This document shows, in pieces, positions 17,198-24,493 of a DNA stretch of 64,000 nucleotides. The translations under genes and the position numbers were made by a program. The first letter of the stretch is position 1, and every line of letters begins with the position of its first letter. Below the pieces are notes generated by a model, which was not told the DNA's origin, made no database searches, and saw nothing but the letters and a program-made list of their open reading frames with translations. Source of the stretch: Rugamonas sp. A1-17 (lineage in GTDB: Bacteria > Pseudomonadota > Gammaproteobacteria > Burkholderiales > Burkholderiaceae_D); contig JAJLPB010000021.1 of assembly GCA_025548565.1 (NCBI GenBank), positions 1 through 64,000 of the forward strand, read 5' to 3'.

Positions 17198-17302
17198 GGC
17201 AAAGTCCGTTCAAATCGCCGCCCGGCCAAGGCCGCTGCGGCTTGCCGGCGAACAGCAAGATCGCGTTCTGGCCGGAAATAAGATAGTAGCATTATAAACG
17301 GT

Positions 17303-17321
17303 AATGCGAATTACTTCTATT
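17303..17321. promoter_or_regulatory. Fur-box-like site, feoA side
   Basis: The 19-mer AATGCGAATTACTTCTATT resembles the proteobacterial Fur palindrome AATGATAATNATTATCATT, sharing both outer half-site ends (AATG..AAT and the final ATT). It lies about 105 bases upstream of feoA. It is a weaker match than the site at 17362. Assignment is by eye and by iron-gene context. Confidence 0.5.
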
Positions 17322-17361
17322 TGCGCTTGCATCCCGCTCAAACTTGAGGCAGTATACGATT

Positions 17362-17380
17362 AATGATAATGATTCGCATT
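17362..17380. promoter_or_regulatory. Strong Fur-box-like site upstream of bfd-tonB
   Basis: The 19-mer AATGATAATGATTCGCATT matches the classical Fur operator (AATGATAATNATTCTCATT variant) at nearly every position. It lies 65 bases upstream of bfd and between the divergent feoA and bfd genes, where it could repress both under iron sufficiency. TATACGAT just before it may be part of a promoter. Confidence 0.75.
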
Positions 17381-17444
17381 AAGTAGCTAACACGCAATCA
17401 TGTCAGTTCATTCTTTTTGTACAGCCTAGCCAGAAGGTGCATCA

Positions 17445-17660
17445 ATGATTGTATGTGTCTGCAACAACATATCTGATCGTGAAATCCGTCAAGCCGTGGA
17501 ATTGGGATTGACCTCGATGGAAGAACTGCGCCGCGACCTGGGCGTGTCCACCTGCTGCGGCCAGTGTTTCGCCTGCGCCGAGGAAATTCTGAACGAGCAT
17601 CTGGCGGCCACCGCCGAGATCCAGGAAACCGTCCTGAAGCGTCCGGTCTTCACCAACTAA
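17445..17660 (+). CDS. bfd: Bacterioferritin-associated ferredoxin Bfd
   Basis: This is a 71-aa [2Fe-2S] protein that docks on bacterioferritin and passes electrons to release stored iron as Fe(II). The cluster ligands follow the Bfd pattern: Cys4-X-Cys6 near the N-terminus and Cys38-X2-Cys41 (CCGQC). It begins MIVCVCNNISDREIRQAVE, very close to E. coli Bfd. The Fur-box-like site upstream suggests induction by iron starvation, as known for bfd in Pseudomonas. The bacterioferritin gene lies 2.2 kb downstream and the TonB gene starts nine bases after its stop. Confidence 0.95.
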   Translation: MIVCVCNNISDREIRQAVELGLTSMEELRRDLGVSTCCGQCFACAEEILNEHLAATAEIQETVLKRPVFTN

Positions 17661-17669
17661 ATTACTCCG

Positions 17670-18386
17670 ATGAACACACTGAGCTATGGCCGCGCGGCGA
17701 CGCCGGCGGCGGACGACAGCGGCTTGGCCGCCCTCCTCAAGCAACAATGGCAGGCGCGCGGGCGCAAGTTCGCGCCGCTGGCCGCCATCGTCATGGTGCA
17801 CGCGTTCGGGTTTTACATGTTCCAGTCGGGAATGCTGCGCCAGGTGTCGCACGCCATCCTGCCGCAAGTAGTCAACGTCACCTTTGTCGCGTCGCCGGAG
17901 CCGCTCAAGCCGGCCCCGCCGCCGCCCAAGACCGTGCCGGTGGTGCGCCAGGCGCCCGCTTTCATCCCGCCGATTCCGCTGGTGAACGTGGTGCAGACCG
18001 AGCCGACCATCACCGTGCCGCCGCCGCAGCCGCGCCCCAGCGAGCCGGCCGTCGTGGCCGCGCCGCCCGCCCCGCCAGCACCGGCCCACGTGGCCGCGCC
18101 GTCCGCGCCGAAAACCGTGTCCGGCGTCGAATACATCCGCGCGCCGCAGCCGGTCTACCCCAGCATCTCGCGCCGCATGGGCGAGAGCGGCACCGTCATC
18201 CTGCGCGTGCTGATCGGCGAAAAAGGCCAGGCCGAGCAAGTGGCGATCCACAAGTCGTCCGGCTCCAGCAACCTTGACGAGGCCGGCCGCCAGGCCGTGC
18301 TGCGCGCCCTGTACAAGCCCAACATGGAAGACGGCAAACCCGTGCCCGTGTACGCGCTGGTGCCGATCAACTTCCAGCTGGGCTGA
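17670..18386 (+). CDS. tonB: TonB-family energy-transducing protein
   Basis: This 238-aa periplasm-spanning protein couples the proton motive force to outer-membrane receptors. It has a ~38-residue cytosolic N-terminus, one helix (residues ~39-57, FAPLAAIVMVHAFGFYMF), a Pro-rich spacer (~85-150, many PPPP and PAP runs) and a C-terminal TonB domain with the typical PVYPSISRRMGESGTVILRVLI start. exbB/exbD are not adjacent, so it must use partners elsewhere. It shares the Fur-regulated unit with bfd. Which receptors it serves is unknown; the sucrose receptor downstream is one local candidate. Confidence 0.9.
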   Translation: MNTLSYGRAATPAADDSGLAALLKQQWQARGRKFAPLAAIVMVHAFGFYMFQSGMLRQVSHAILPQVVNVTFVASPEPLKPAPPPPKTVPVVRQAPAFIPPIPLVNVVQTEPTITVPPPQPRPSEPAVVAAPPAPPAPAHVAAPSAPKTVSGVEYIRAPQPVYPSISRRMGESGTVILRVLIGEKGQAEQVAIHKSSGSSNLDEAGRQAVLRALYKPNMEDGKPVPVYALVPINFQLG

Positions 18387-18390
18387 TCCT

Positions 18391-18915
18391 TCAGACGTCC
18401 AGCCTGCCCTCGACCGAGTCGTCGAGCGGCTTGCCCAGCACGGCACCCAGCAGCATCTTGACGCTGGCCACCGCGCGGCCGTGCCGGGTATCCCAATAGT
18501 AGCCGTAGGTCGGCGCGAACTTGATCAGCGTGATGCGCGGATCGTCCTCGCCGCCGGTGAACCAGGTCTTCATCGTAAAGCTCCACAGCTCCTTCAGCTT
18601 GACCGGATCGCGCAGCACCGTGGCGATGCCCTCCAGGTGCATGTACTCGGCGTTGCCGGCGCCCTGGAAGTACAGCGTGGCCGACGGCTCGGCCGCCAGC
18701 TCCAGGTTCTTCAGGCTGTCGCTGGCGCTGACGAACCACAGGTTGCCCAGCGTATCGACCTGCAAGGCGGTCATCGGCCGCGCGTCGCCGGGGCCGCCGT
18801 CCACGTCGCTGGTGCAGAAGAAGCAGCCCGGCGAACTGTCGACAAAGTCGCGGATCTTCCTGACGGCGTCCTCGCCGATCAAGTCCTGATGATGGTTCTC
18901 ATTGTTTGAGTCCAT
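18391..18915 (-). CDS. Pyridoxamine 5'-phosphate oxidase-related (general stress protein 26-like) protein
   Basis: This 173-aa protein has the split-barrel flavin-binding fold. Characteristic parts are KIRDFVDSSPGCFFCTSD, ARPMTALQVDTLGNLWFVSASDSLK, the barrel strand SATLYFQGAG and a C-terminal WDTRHGRAVA segment. The start at 18915 (MDSNNENHH) is preferred over a longer frame because GGAG lies about ten bases upstream. Family members bind FMN, FAD or heme and are stress-linked; no specific reaction can be assigned. It is convergent with tonB (four bases apart) and follows the PKHD dioxygenase on the same strand. Confidence 0.83.
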   Translation of the reverse strand: MDSNNENHHQDLIGEDAVRKIRDFVDSSPGCFFCTSDVDGGPGDARPMTALQVDTLGNLWFVSASDSLKNLELAAEPSATLYFQGAGNAEYMHLEGIATVLRDPVKLKELWSFTMKTWFTGGEDDPRITLIKFAPTYGYYWDTRHGRAVASVKMLLGAVLGKPLDDSVEGRLDV

Positions 18916-18984
18916 GACGGTACGCTCCGTTAGCAATGGAACCCCCATCCTACTCCTGACGCCGGCCATCCTCGGTGGGTTGCC

Positions 18985-19665
18985 TCACACTTCGGCCCAC
19001 ATGCGCAGCAGGTTGTGATAGTGGCCGGTCAGGTCCACCGCGATGGCGTCGTCGCCGTGCGCGGCGCGCAGCTTCTGAATGTTCTGGTCCAGCTCGAACA
19101 ACATGCCCCGCTTGGCATCGTCGCGCACCATGCTCTGGCTCCACAGGAAGGCCGCCACCCGCTCGCCGCGCGTGACCGGCGCCACCCGGTGCACGCTGCT
19201 GGCCGGATAGACGATCAGGTCGCCCGCCGCCAGCTTGACCTCGTGCGTGCCGTAGGCGTCGCTGACGATCAATTCGCCGCCGTCATACTCCTCCGGCTCG
19301 CTGAGGAACAAGGTCGACGACACGTCGGCCCGCATCGCGTTGGCCGTGCCGGGCCGCGTGCGGATGGCGCCGTCGATATGCATACCGTAATGCTCGCCAC
19401 CGGCGTAGCTGTTGAAGTAAGGCGGCAGTATGCGCAGCGGCAGCACCGCCGCGAAGAACAGCGGATGGCTGGCCAGCGCCTGCGTGATGAAGGCGCCCAG
19501 CTCCTGCGCCAGCGGCGACAGCTCCGGCAACTGGCGGTTGCGCTTGACCTGCGTGCTCTGCGCGCCGGCTGTGGCGCGGCCGTCCACCCACTCGGCCTGC
19601 GCCAGGCGGTGGCGGAATTCCTGCACCTGCGGCTTGGTCAGCACGGCGGGGATATGCAGCATCAT
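18985..19665 (-). CDS. PKHD-type Fe(II)/2-oxoglutarate dioxygenase (YbiX/PiuC-like)
   Basis: This 226-aa dioxygenase has its iron triad visible as His96-X-Asp98 (YGMHIDGA) and His159 (ASSVHRV), with Arg169 for 2-oxoglutarate. Proteins of this family (E. coli YbiX, Pseudomonas PiuC) sit beside TonB-dependent siderophore receptors and are iron-regulated, but their substrate is unproven. AAGGATG precedes the ATG, and a Fur-box-like 19-mer lies about 30 bases upstream. It fits the surrounding iron block. Confidence 0.9.
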   Translation of the reverse strand: MMLHIPAVLTKPQVQEFRHRLAQAEWVDGRATAGAQSTQVKRNRQLPELSPLAQELGAFITQALASHPLFFAAVLPLRILPPYFNSYAGGEHYGMHIDGAIRTRPGTANAMRADVSSTLFLSEPEEYDGGELIVSDAYGTHEVKLAAGDLIVYPASSVHRVAPVTRGERVAAFLWSQSMVRDDAKRGMLFELDQNIQKLRAAHGDDAIAVDLTGHYHNLLRMWAEV

Positions 19666-19696
19666 GGGAACATCCTTTCAACTTGGCGACAGGGGA

Positions 19697-19715
19697 ATGT
19701 TAATTGTTTTCATTT
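19697..19715. promoter_or_regulatory. Fur-box-like site between PKHD dioxygenase and bfr
   Basis: AATGTTAATTGTTTTCATT matches the Fur consensus at about 15 of 18 scored positions. It lies 32 bases upstream of the PKHD gene start and 114 bases before bfr, so it could serve the PKHD gene as a repressor site. Confidence 0.55.
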
Positions 19716-19828
19716 GCGCCAACAATCTCACTCCGCCGATATTGGTACACTTTGCACGCATCGCGCCACGCGAGCACGGCGTTCGTGGCAAAATGTCAGT
19801 ATTCCACCACCATTTTAGAAAGCATCCC

Positions 19829-20302
19829 ATGAAGGGTGACCCAGAAGTTATTCGCCTGCTGAACGCTCAGCTGACCAACGAACTCACCGCCATCAACCAG
19901 TACTTCCTGCACTCGCGCATGTACCGTCACTGGGGTTTCGAGAAGATCGCGAAAAAGGAATACGAAGAATCGATCGGCGAAATGAAGCACGCCGACAAAC
20001 TGATCGACCGCATCCTGATGCTGGACGGCCTGCCCAACCTGCAAGCCATGCACAAGGTCATGATCGGCGAGAACACCGAAGAGATGATCGGCTGCGACCT
20101 GAAGCTGGAAAAGGGCGCGCAGATCACCGTCAAGGAAGGCATCGCCGCGGCCGAGAAGGCCGCCGACTACGTGTCGCGCGACCTGCTGCTGATGATTTTG
20201 GAAGACACCGAAGAACACATCGACTGGCTCGAAACGCAGCTGGACCTGATCGGCAAGGTCGGCATCCAGAACTACCTGCAAAGCCAGATGAACGACGACT
20301 AA
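19829..20302 (+). CDS. bfr: Bacterioferritin
   Basis: This 157-aa ferritin-like protein assembles a 24-mer iron store with intersubunit heme. Ferroxidase ligands are at Glu18 (TNELTAINQY), Glu51 and His54 (IGEMKHADK), with further Glu and His in LLMILEDTEEHIDWLETQL. Met52 is the heme ligand, so heme binding is expected. I chose the ATG at 19829 (MKGDPEVIRLLN), the standard bacterioferritin N-terminus. It shares the locus with bfd, its release partner. Its stop overlaps the convergent MFS gene stop by four bases. Confidence 0.97.
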   Translation: MKGDPEVIRLLNAQLTNELTAINQYFLHSRMYRHWGFEKIAKKEYEESIGEMKHADKLIDRILMLDGLPNLQAMHKVMIGENTEEMIGCDLKLEKGAQITVKEGIAAAEKAADYVSRDLLLMILEDTEEHIDWLETQLDLIGKVGIQNYLQSQMNDD

Positions 20303-21636
20303 GCCGTCCTGGCCTCTTCAGCAAGCCGCGGGTTCAAAGCCTGCGGCTTTTTTATTTTCACCGCCAGCACGGCCAGCGCGCCGCACAGCATCAGGCCTCC
20401 GGCCAGGCGGATCACGTTCTCCGGGTTCCCGCCCAGCAGGCTGCGGTAGTACAGCGGCAGCGTGAAGATCTGGATGATCATCGGGATCACGATGAACATA
20501 TTGAAGATGCCCATGTAGACGCCGGTGCGCTCCGGCGGTATGCAGCCCGCCAGCATCACATACGGATTGCCCATGATGCTGGCCCACGCCAGCCCGATGC
20601 CCACCATCGGCACGAACAGCAGCGCCGGCGTGTGGATCATCGGGATAGCCAGCATGCCCACGCCGGCCAGCGCCAGGCAGACGCTGTGCGTCAGCTTGGG
20701 GCCATAGCGGCGCGTGAACGGCACCAGCGCCAGCGCCCCGACGAACGCGATGAAGTTATAGAACGCCCCCACCTGCCCGGCCAGCAGCCCCGCGTCGCGG
20801 AAGCCTTGCGAGGCCTGGTCGGTGGTGCCGTAGATGGTGGTCGACAGCGACAGCATGATGTACTGCCAATAGCAGAACATCGCATACCACTGGAACAGCT
20901 TGACCCAAGCCAGCTGCTTCATCGTGGGTGGCATCTCGCGCACCGCGCTGGCGATGTCGCCCAGCGTGTGGCGCCAGCCGGCCGGCCGCGCGCGGATCTG
21001 CGCCAGCTCCTCGCCGCTGAGCGGATGCTCGGGCGTGGTCTTCAGCGTCCACAGCACCGAGGAAATCGAGAACACCGCGCCGATCAAAAAGGCCACAATG
21101 ACGATGTGCGGGATATGGCTGCCGTTGACCGCGTCCTTGTTCATGCCCATCCACACCAGCAGCGACGGCGTCAGGTAGGCCAGCGTCTGCCCCAGTCCCG
21201 TGAAGGCGCTCTGCGTCAGGAAGCCGACCGAATGCTGCGACGGATCGAGCTTGTCGCTGACGAAAGCGCGGTACGGCTCCATCGTCACGTTGTTGGCCGC
21301 GTCCAGTATCCACAGCAGGCTGGCCGCCATCCACAGCGTGGGGCTGAACGGCATCGCCAACAGGCCAAGGCTGCACAGGATGGCGCCGATCAGGAAGTAC
21401 GGCGTGCGCCGTCCCCAGCGCGTGACCGTGCGGTCGCTCATCGCGCCGATCAGCGGCTGCACCAGCAGGCCGGTCATCGGCCCGGCCAGCCACAGGTAGG
21501 GCAGGCTGGCCTCGTCCGCGCCCAGGTATTTGTAGATGGGGCTCATGCTGCTCTGCTGCAGACCGAAACTGAATTGAATGCCGAAAAAGCCGATGTTCAT
21601 GTTCACGATCTGCCAGAACGACAGCCGCGGCTTCAT
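20299..21636 (-). CDS. MFS sugar transporter, probable sucrose importer (SuxC-like)
   Basis: This 445-aa inner-membrane transporter has about twelve helices. It has the GPH/SUT-like pattern FWQIVNMNIGFFGIQFSFGLQQSSMSPIY at the N-terminus and the loop GAMSDRTVTRWGRRTPY (residues ~62-78). It resembles plant-type sucrose carriers and the Xanthomonas SuxC transporter. The start at 21636 overlaps the fructokinase stop by four bases and gives the expected N-terminus. As the last gene of the LacI-controlled locus it most likely moves sucrose from periplasm to cytoplasm. Substrate is inferred from the amylosucrase and fructokinase neighbours. Confidence 0.85.
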   Translation of the reverse strand: MKPRLSFWQIVNMNIGFFGIQFSFGLQQSSMSPIYKYLGADEASLPYLWLAGPMTGLLVQPLIGAMSDRTVTRWGRRTPYFLIGAILCSLGLLAMPFSPTLWMAASLLWILDAANNVTMEPYRAFVSDKLDPSQHSVGFLTQSAFTGLGQTLAYLTPSLLVWMGMNKDAVNGSHIPHIVIVAFLIGAVFSISSVLWTLKTTPEHPLSGEELAQIRARPAGWRHTLGDIASAVREMPPTMKQLAWVKLFQWYAMFCYWQYIMLSLSTTIYGTTDQASQGFRDAGLLAGQVGAFYNFIAFVGALALVPFTRRYGPKLTHSVCLALAGVGMLAIPMIHTPALLFVPMVGIGLAWASIMGNPYVMLAGCIPPERTGVYMGIFNMFIVIPMIIQIFTLPLYYRSLLGGNPENVIRLAGGLMLCGALAVLAVKIKKPQALNPRLAEEARTA

Positions 21637-22598
21637 GCGACGGCTCCGGGCATGACCGCGTCGCCGCGCCAGGCCGCGATCCACGGCTGGTAAAACGCGA
21701 TATCGGCCGGCACCGCGCCGGAGATGCCGCAGATGGCGCCGGCGAAGGCGTTGGCGCGCGCCAGCGTCAGGCTGACCGGCCAGCCCTGCGACTGCCCGAA
21801 CAGGAACACGGCGGAGAAGGCATCACCCGCGCCCACCGTATCGACGATGCGCACCGGCGCGTGACAGTCCTGGTTGGCGATGACCCCGCCATCGGCGCCG
21901 AAGTACAGCGCGCCGCGCTCGCCCAGCGTGACGATCAAGCCTTTCAGCGTGAAGATGCGCATCAAGGCTTGGCAGGCGTCCACCATCTCGGCGCTGTCGA
22001 TGGCCTTGGTGCCGGGCTTGGTGTGGGTGTACCAGCTGAACAGGTCCTTCAGCTCATCCTCGTTGACCTTGACGATATCCGCCAGGTGCAGCGACTCGAA
22101 GGCGCAACGCTCCGTCACCTGGCCGTCGCGCACATTCAGGTCCAGGTAGCGCTGGACATTGAACGCGGCGGAAGCATCAAGCATCGCCCGCAACGCCGCG
22201 CGCGAGCGCTCGTGCCGTTGCGCCATGGTGCCGAAGTAGATCGTGCCTGGCGCGGCCTGCGCCAGCGCCGTCAGCGCAGGACCGGTCTCCACGTAATCGT
22301 AGGCCTGGTCGGGCAGGATGATGAAGCGGTGGCCCTGCGCGTTGCGCTCGACCACCACGCGGCCGGTGGCCTCCTGCGGATCGAGCTGCAGGCCCGCCTC
22401 GCTCATGTCGAAGCGTTCGAACTCGTTGCGCACCAGGGCGCCGTTCTTGTCCATGCCGATGCGGGTGACCATCAGCGTCGCCACGCCGAAGGCGGCCAGG
22501 TTGCGCGCGACGTTGAACGGCGCACCGCCGACAACCTGCTCGGTGATGAAATCGTCAACCAGCGCTTCGCCGAATACGGCGATGGTTTGTTGGGTCAT
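21633..22598 (-). CDS. PfkB-family carbohydrate kinase, probable fructokinase
   Basis: This 321-aa ribokinase-fold kinase has the N-terminal motif GGAPFNVARNLAAFG and the C-terminal PfkB signature DTVGAGDAFSAVFL, whose Asp is the catalytic base. Cleavage of sucrose by the neighbouring GH13 enzyme releases fructose, so fructokinase is the natural role. I chose the ATG at 22598 (MTQQTIAVFGEALVD), with GGAG just upstream. The stop overlaps the transporter start. A 2-keto-3-deoxygluconate kinase or adenosine kinase function is possible from family alone; context decides. Confidence 0.86.
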   Translation of the reverse strand: MTQQTIAVFGEALVDDFITEQVVGGAPFNVARNLAAFGVATLMVTRIGMDKNGALVRNEFERFDMSEAGLQLDPQEATGRVVVERNAQGHRFIILPDQAYDYVETGPALTALAQAAPGTIYFGTMAQRHERSRAALRAMLDASAAFNVQRYLDLNVRDGQVTERCAFESLHLADIVKVNEDELKDLFSWYTHTKPGTKAIDSAEMVDACQALMRIFTLKGLIVTLGERGALYFGADGGVIANQDCHAPVRIVDTVGAGDAFSAVFLFGQSQGWPVSLTLARANAFAGAICGISGAVPADIAFYQPWIAAWRGDAVMPGAVA

Positions 22599-22632
22599 GC
22601 TTGTCTCCACGCCCTGTTTGGGCGATTCTATA

Positions 22633-24489
22633 TTATTCGCGTTCCAGCCAGTACATCGCATACGGTTCCAGCACCAGCGTGCCGTCCGAGCCCGCCGCCT
22701 GCTCCGCCACGCAATCGCGCCACGCGCCTTGCAGCGCATAGCTTTGCGGCTGGCCGGAGAAGTTCATCAGCGTCAGGAAACGGTCGCCGCGCGCCAGCGC
22801 CAGCATGCCGTCCGGCGCATCGGCCAGCAGCGTGCGGGGCGCGTTGGCCGCCAGCGCATCGTGCCGGCGGCGGATGCGGACCAGCCTTGCCAGCGCTTGA
22901 TGCATCATGCCTGGCACGGTGGATACATCGTAGCGGTGCTTCCAGCGCTGCTGGTCGAACACCGGCCGTTGCAGCCAGCGGCTGTCCATCGCGTGCTGCG
23001 GGCGTTGCAGGTAGCTGTAGTCGTTCTCCATCGCCAGCTCGTCGCCCATGTACAGCACCGGCAGCGCGCCGAAGCTCAGGGCCAGACCATGCAACAGCAG
23101 CATGCGGCGCAATGCCAGCGCGCGTTCCTCGTCGCTGCCGGCCGACTGCAAGCCGGTCAGCGACGCGGCCATGCCGTTGCTGCCGTGCGCCGCGTTCGGA
23201 TCGGTGCTCTGGAAGGCGGCGCCGATGGCGTAGCTGCCCTCCGCGCCGCTGAAGAAGCGCGCCACGCGCGCCAGCCGCGCCGCGCTGCCTTCGCCGCTGC
23301 CATCGGCCGAAGCCTCGGCGCGCAGCACGTTCCAGCCGATGTCGTCGTGGCAGCGCACGTAGCTGAGCCACGTCGCGGCGGCCGGCAGCGCGGGCGTGTT
23401 GCGGATTACTTCGCGCAGCACGCAGGTGCCCTGCTCCGCCAGCGCCACCCAGCCGGCCGCCATCAGGCTGCTGTGATAGGCGATGTGGCACTCGGGCGCC
23501 TGCGCGCTGCCCAGGTAGGCCGGCAGCTCGCGCGTCGGCACGATGGCCTCCGCCTTCAGCAGCACGCCCGGCGCGACGATATCGACAATCGCCCGCAAGG
23601 CTTGCAGCAGCTGGTGCGCCTCCGGCTGGTTCATGCTGTTGGTGCCCTCGCGCTTCCACAGGAAGGCGGTGGAATCGAGGCGGAACACTTCGATGCCGCG
23701 ATTGGCCAGACGCAGCATCGCAGCGGCCATCTCGGCGAACACCGCCGGGTTGGCGTAGTTCAGGTCCCACTGATATGGGTAGAACGTGGTCCACACCCAG
23801 CCGCCCATCGCTTCCACGTGCGTGAAATTGCCCGGCGCGACCTGCGGGAACACCTGGCCCAGCGTGCGCTCATGGCGGTCCGGCATATCTCGGTCGGGGA
23901 ACACATGGAACATCGCTCGCGCCGCCGCATCGCCCGCCTTGGCCGCCTGCGCCCAGGCGTGATCGTCGGCCACGTGGTTCAGGATGAAGTCCGAACACAG
24001 GCTGATGCCGGCCGCGCGCAGCTGCGTGGTCAACGCATCCAGGTCGGCATTGCTGCCCAGCGCGGGATCGACTTCATCGAAACTCGCGACAGCGAAACCG
24101 CCATCATTCTCGCCCACGCGCGGACGCAGGAACGGCAGCAGGTGCAGATAGCTGACGCCCAGTTCCCGCAGATACGGGATGCGCGCCGCCACGCCGTTCA
24201 AATCGCCGCCGAAGTTCTGCACGTAGGCGCAGTAGCCCAGCATGCGCTGGCTGAGGAACCACTCCGGCTGCGCGGCGCGTTGCGCGTCGAGCGCCCGCAG
24301 TTCCGGCGGCCGCGCCGAATACAGCGCGCCCAGCGACTCCATCAGGTTACCCAGCCACGCATCGAAATCCGCGCGCTCGCCATACAGGCCGGCCAGCAGC
24401 CGGCGCAGCACAGGCTCCGCCGCCGCCAGCCGTTGCGCAGCCTGCGGGCGCAGGTCGTCGGGCAAGACCGCCAGCAGGCGGTCCGACAT
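22633..24489 (-). CDS. GH13 amylosucrase / sucrose hydrolase (SuxB-like)
   Basis: This 618-aa enzyme cleaves sucrose with retention of configuration. The amylosucrase architecture is complete: helical N-terminal domain (1-~90), TIM barrel with nucleophile Asp272 (VFRLDSTAF), acid/base Glu314 (LLKAEAIV) and Asp382/383 (RCHDDIGW), and a C-terminal beta domain. The sucrose-pocket residues DGGFAV (Asp129) and MDSRW (Arg504) are kept. Residues aligned with Neisseria amylosucrase Arg226 and Arg446 are Gly211 and Gly436, so hydrolysis rather than polymer synthesis is plausible. An alternative ATG at 24504 would overlap the receptor gene; neither start has a clear ribosome site. Confidence 0.9.
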   Translation of the reverse strand: MSDRLLAVLPDDLRPQAAQRLAAAEPVLRRLLAGLYGERADFDAWLGNLMESLGALYSARPPELRALDAQRAAQPEWFLSQRMLGYCAYVQNFGGDLNGVAARIPYLRELGVSYLHLLPFLRPRVGENDGGFAVASFDEVDPALGSNADLDALTTQLRAAGISLCSDFILNHVADDHAWAQAAKAGDAAARAMFHVFPDRDMPDRHERTLGQVFPQVAPGNFTHVEAMGGWVWTTFYPYQWDLNYANPAVFAEMAAAMLRLANRGIEVFRLDSTAFLWKREGTNSMNQPEAHQLLQALRAIVDIVAPGVLLKAEAIVPTRELPAYLGSAQAPECHIAYHSSLMAAGWVALAEQGTCVLREVIRNTPALPAAATWLSYVRCHDDIGWNVLRAEASADGSGEGSAARLARVARFFSGAEGSYAIGAAFQSTDPNAAHGSNGMAASLTGLQSAGSDEERALALRRMLLLHGLALSFGALPVLYMGDELAMENDYSYLQRPQHAMDSRWLQRPVFDQQRWKHRYDVSTVPGMMHQALARLVRIRRRHDALAANAPRTLLADAPDGMLALARGDRFLTLMNFSGQPQSYALQGAWRDCVAEQAAGSDGTLVLEPYAMYWLERE

Positions 24490-24493
24490 TACT

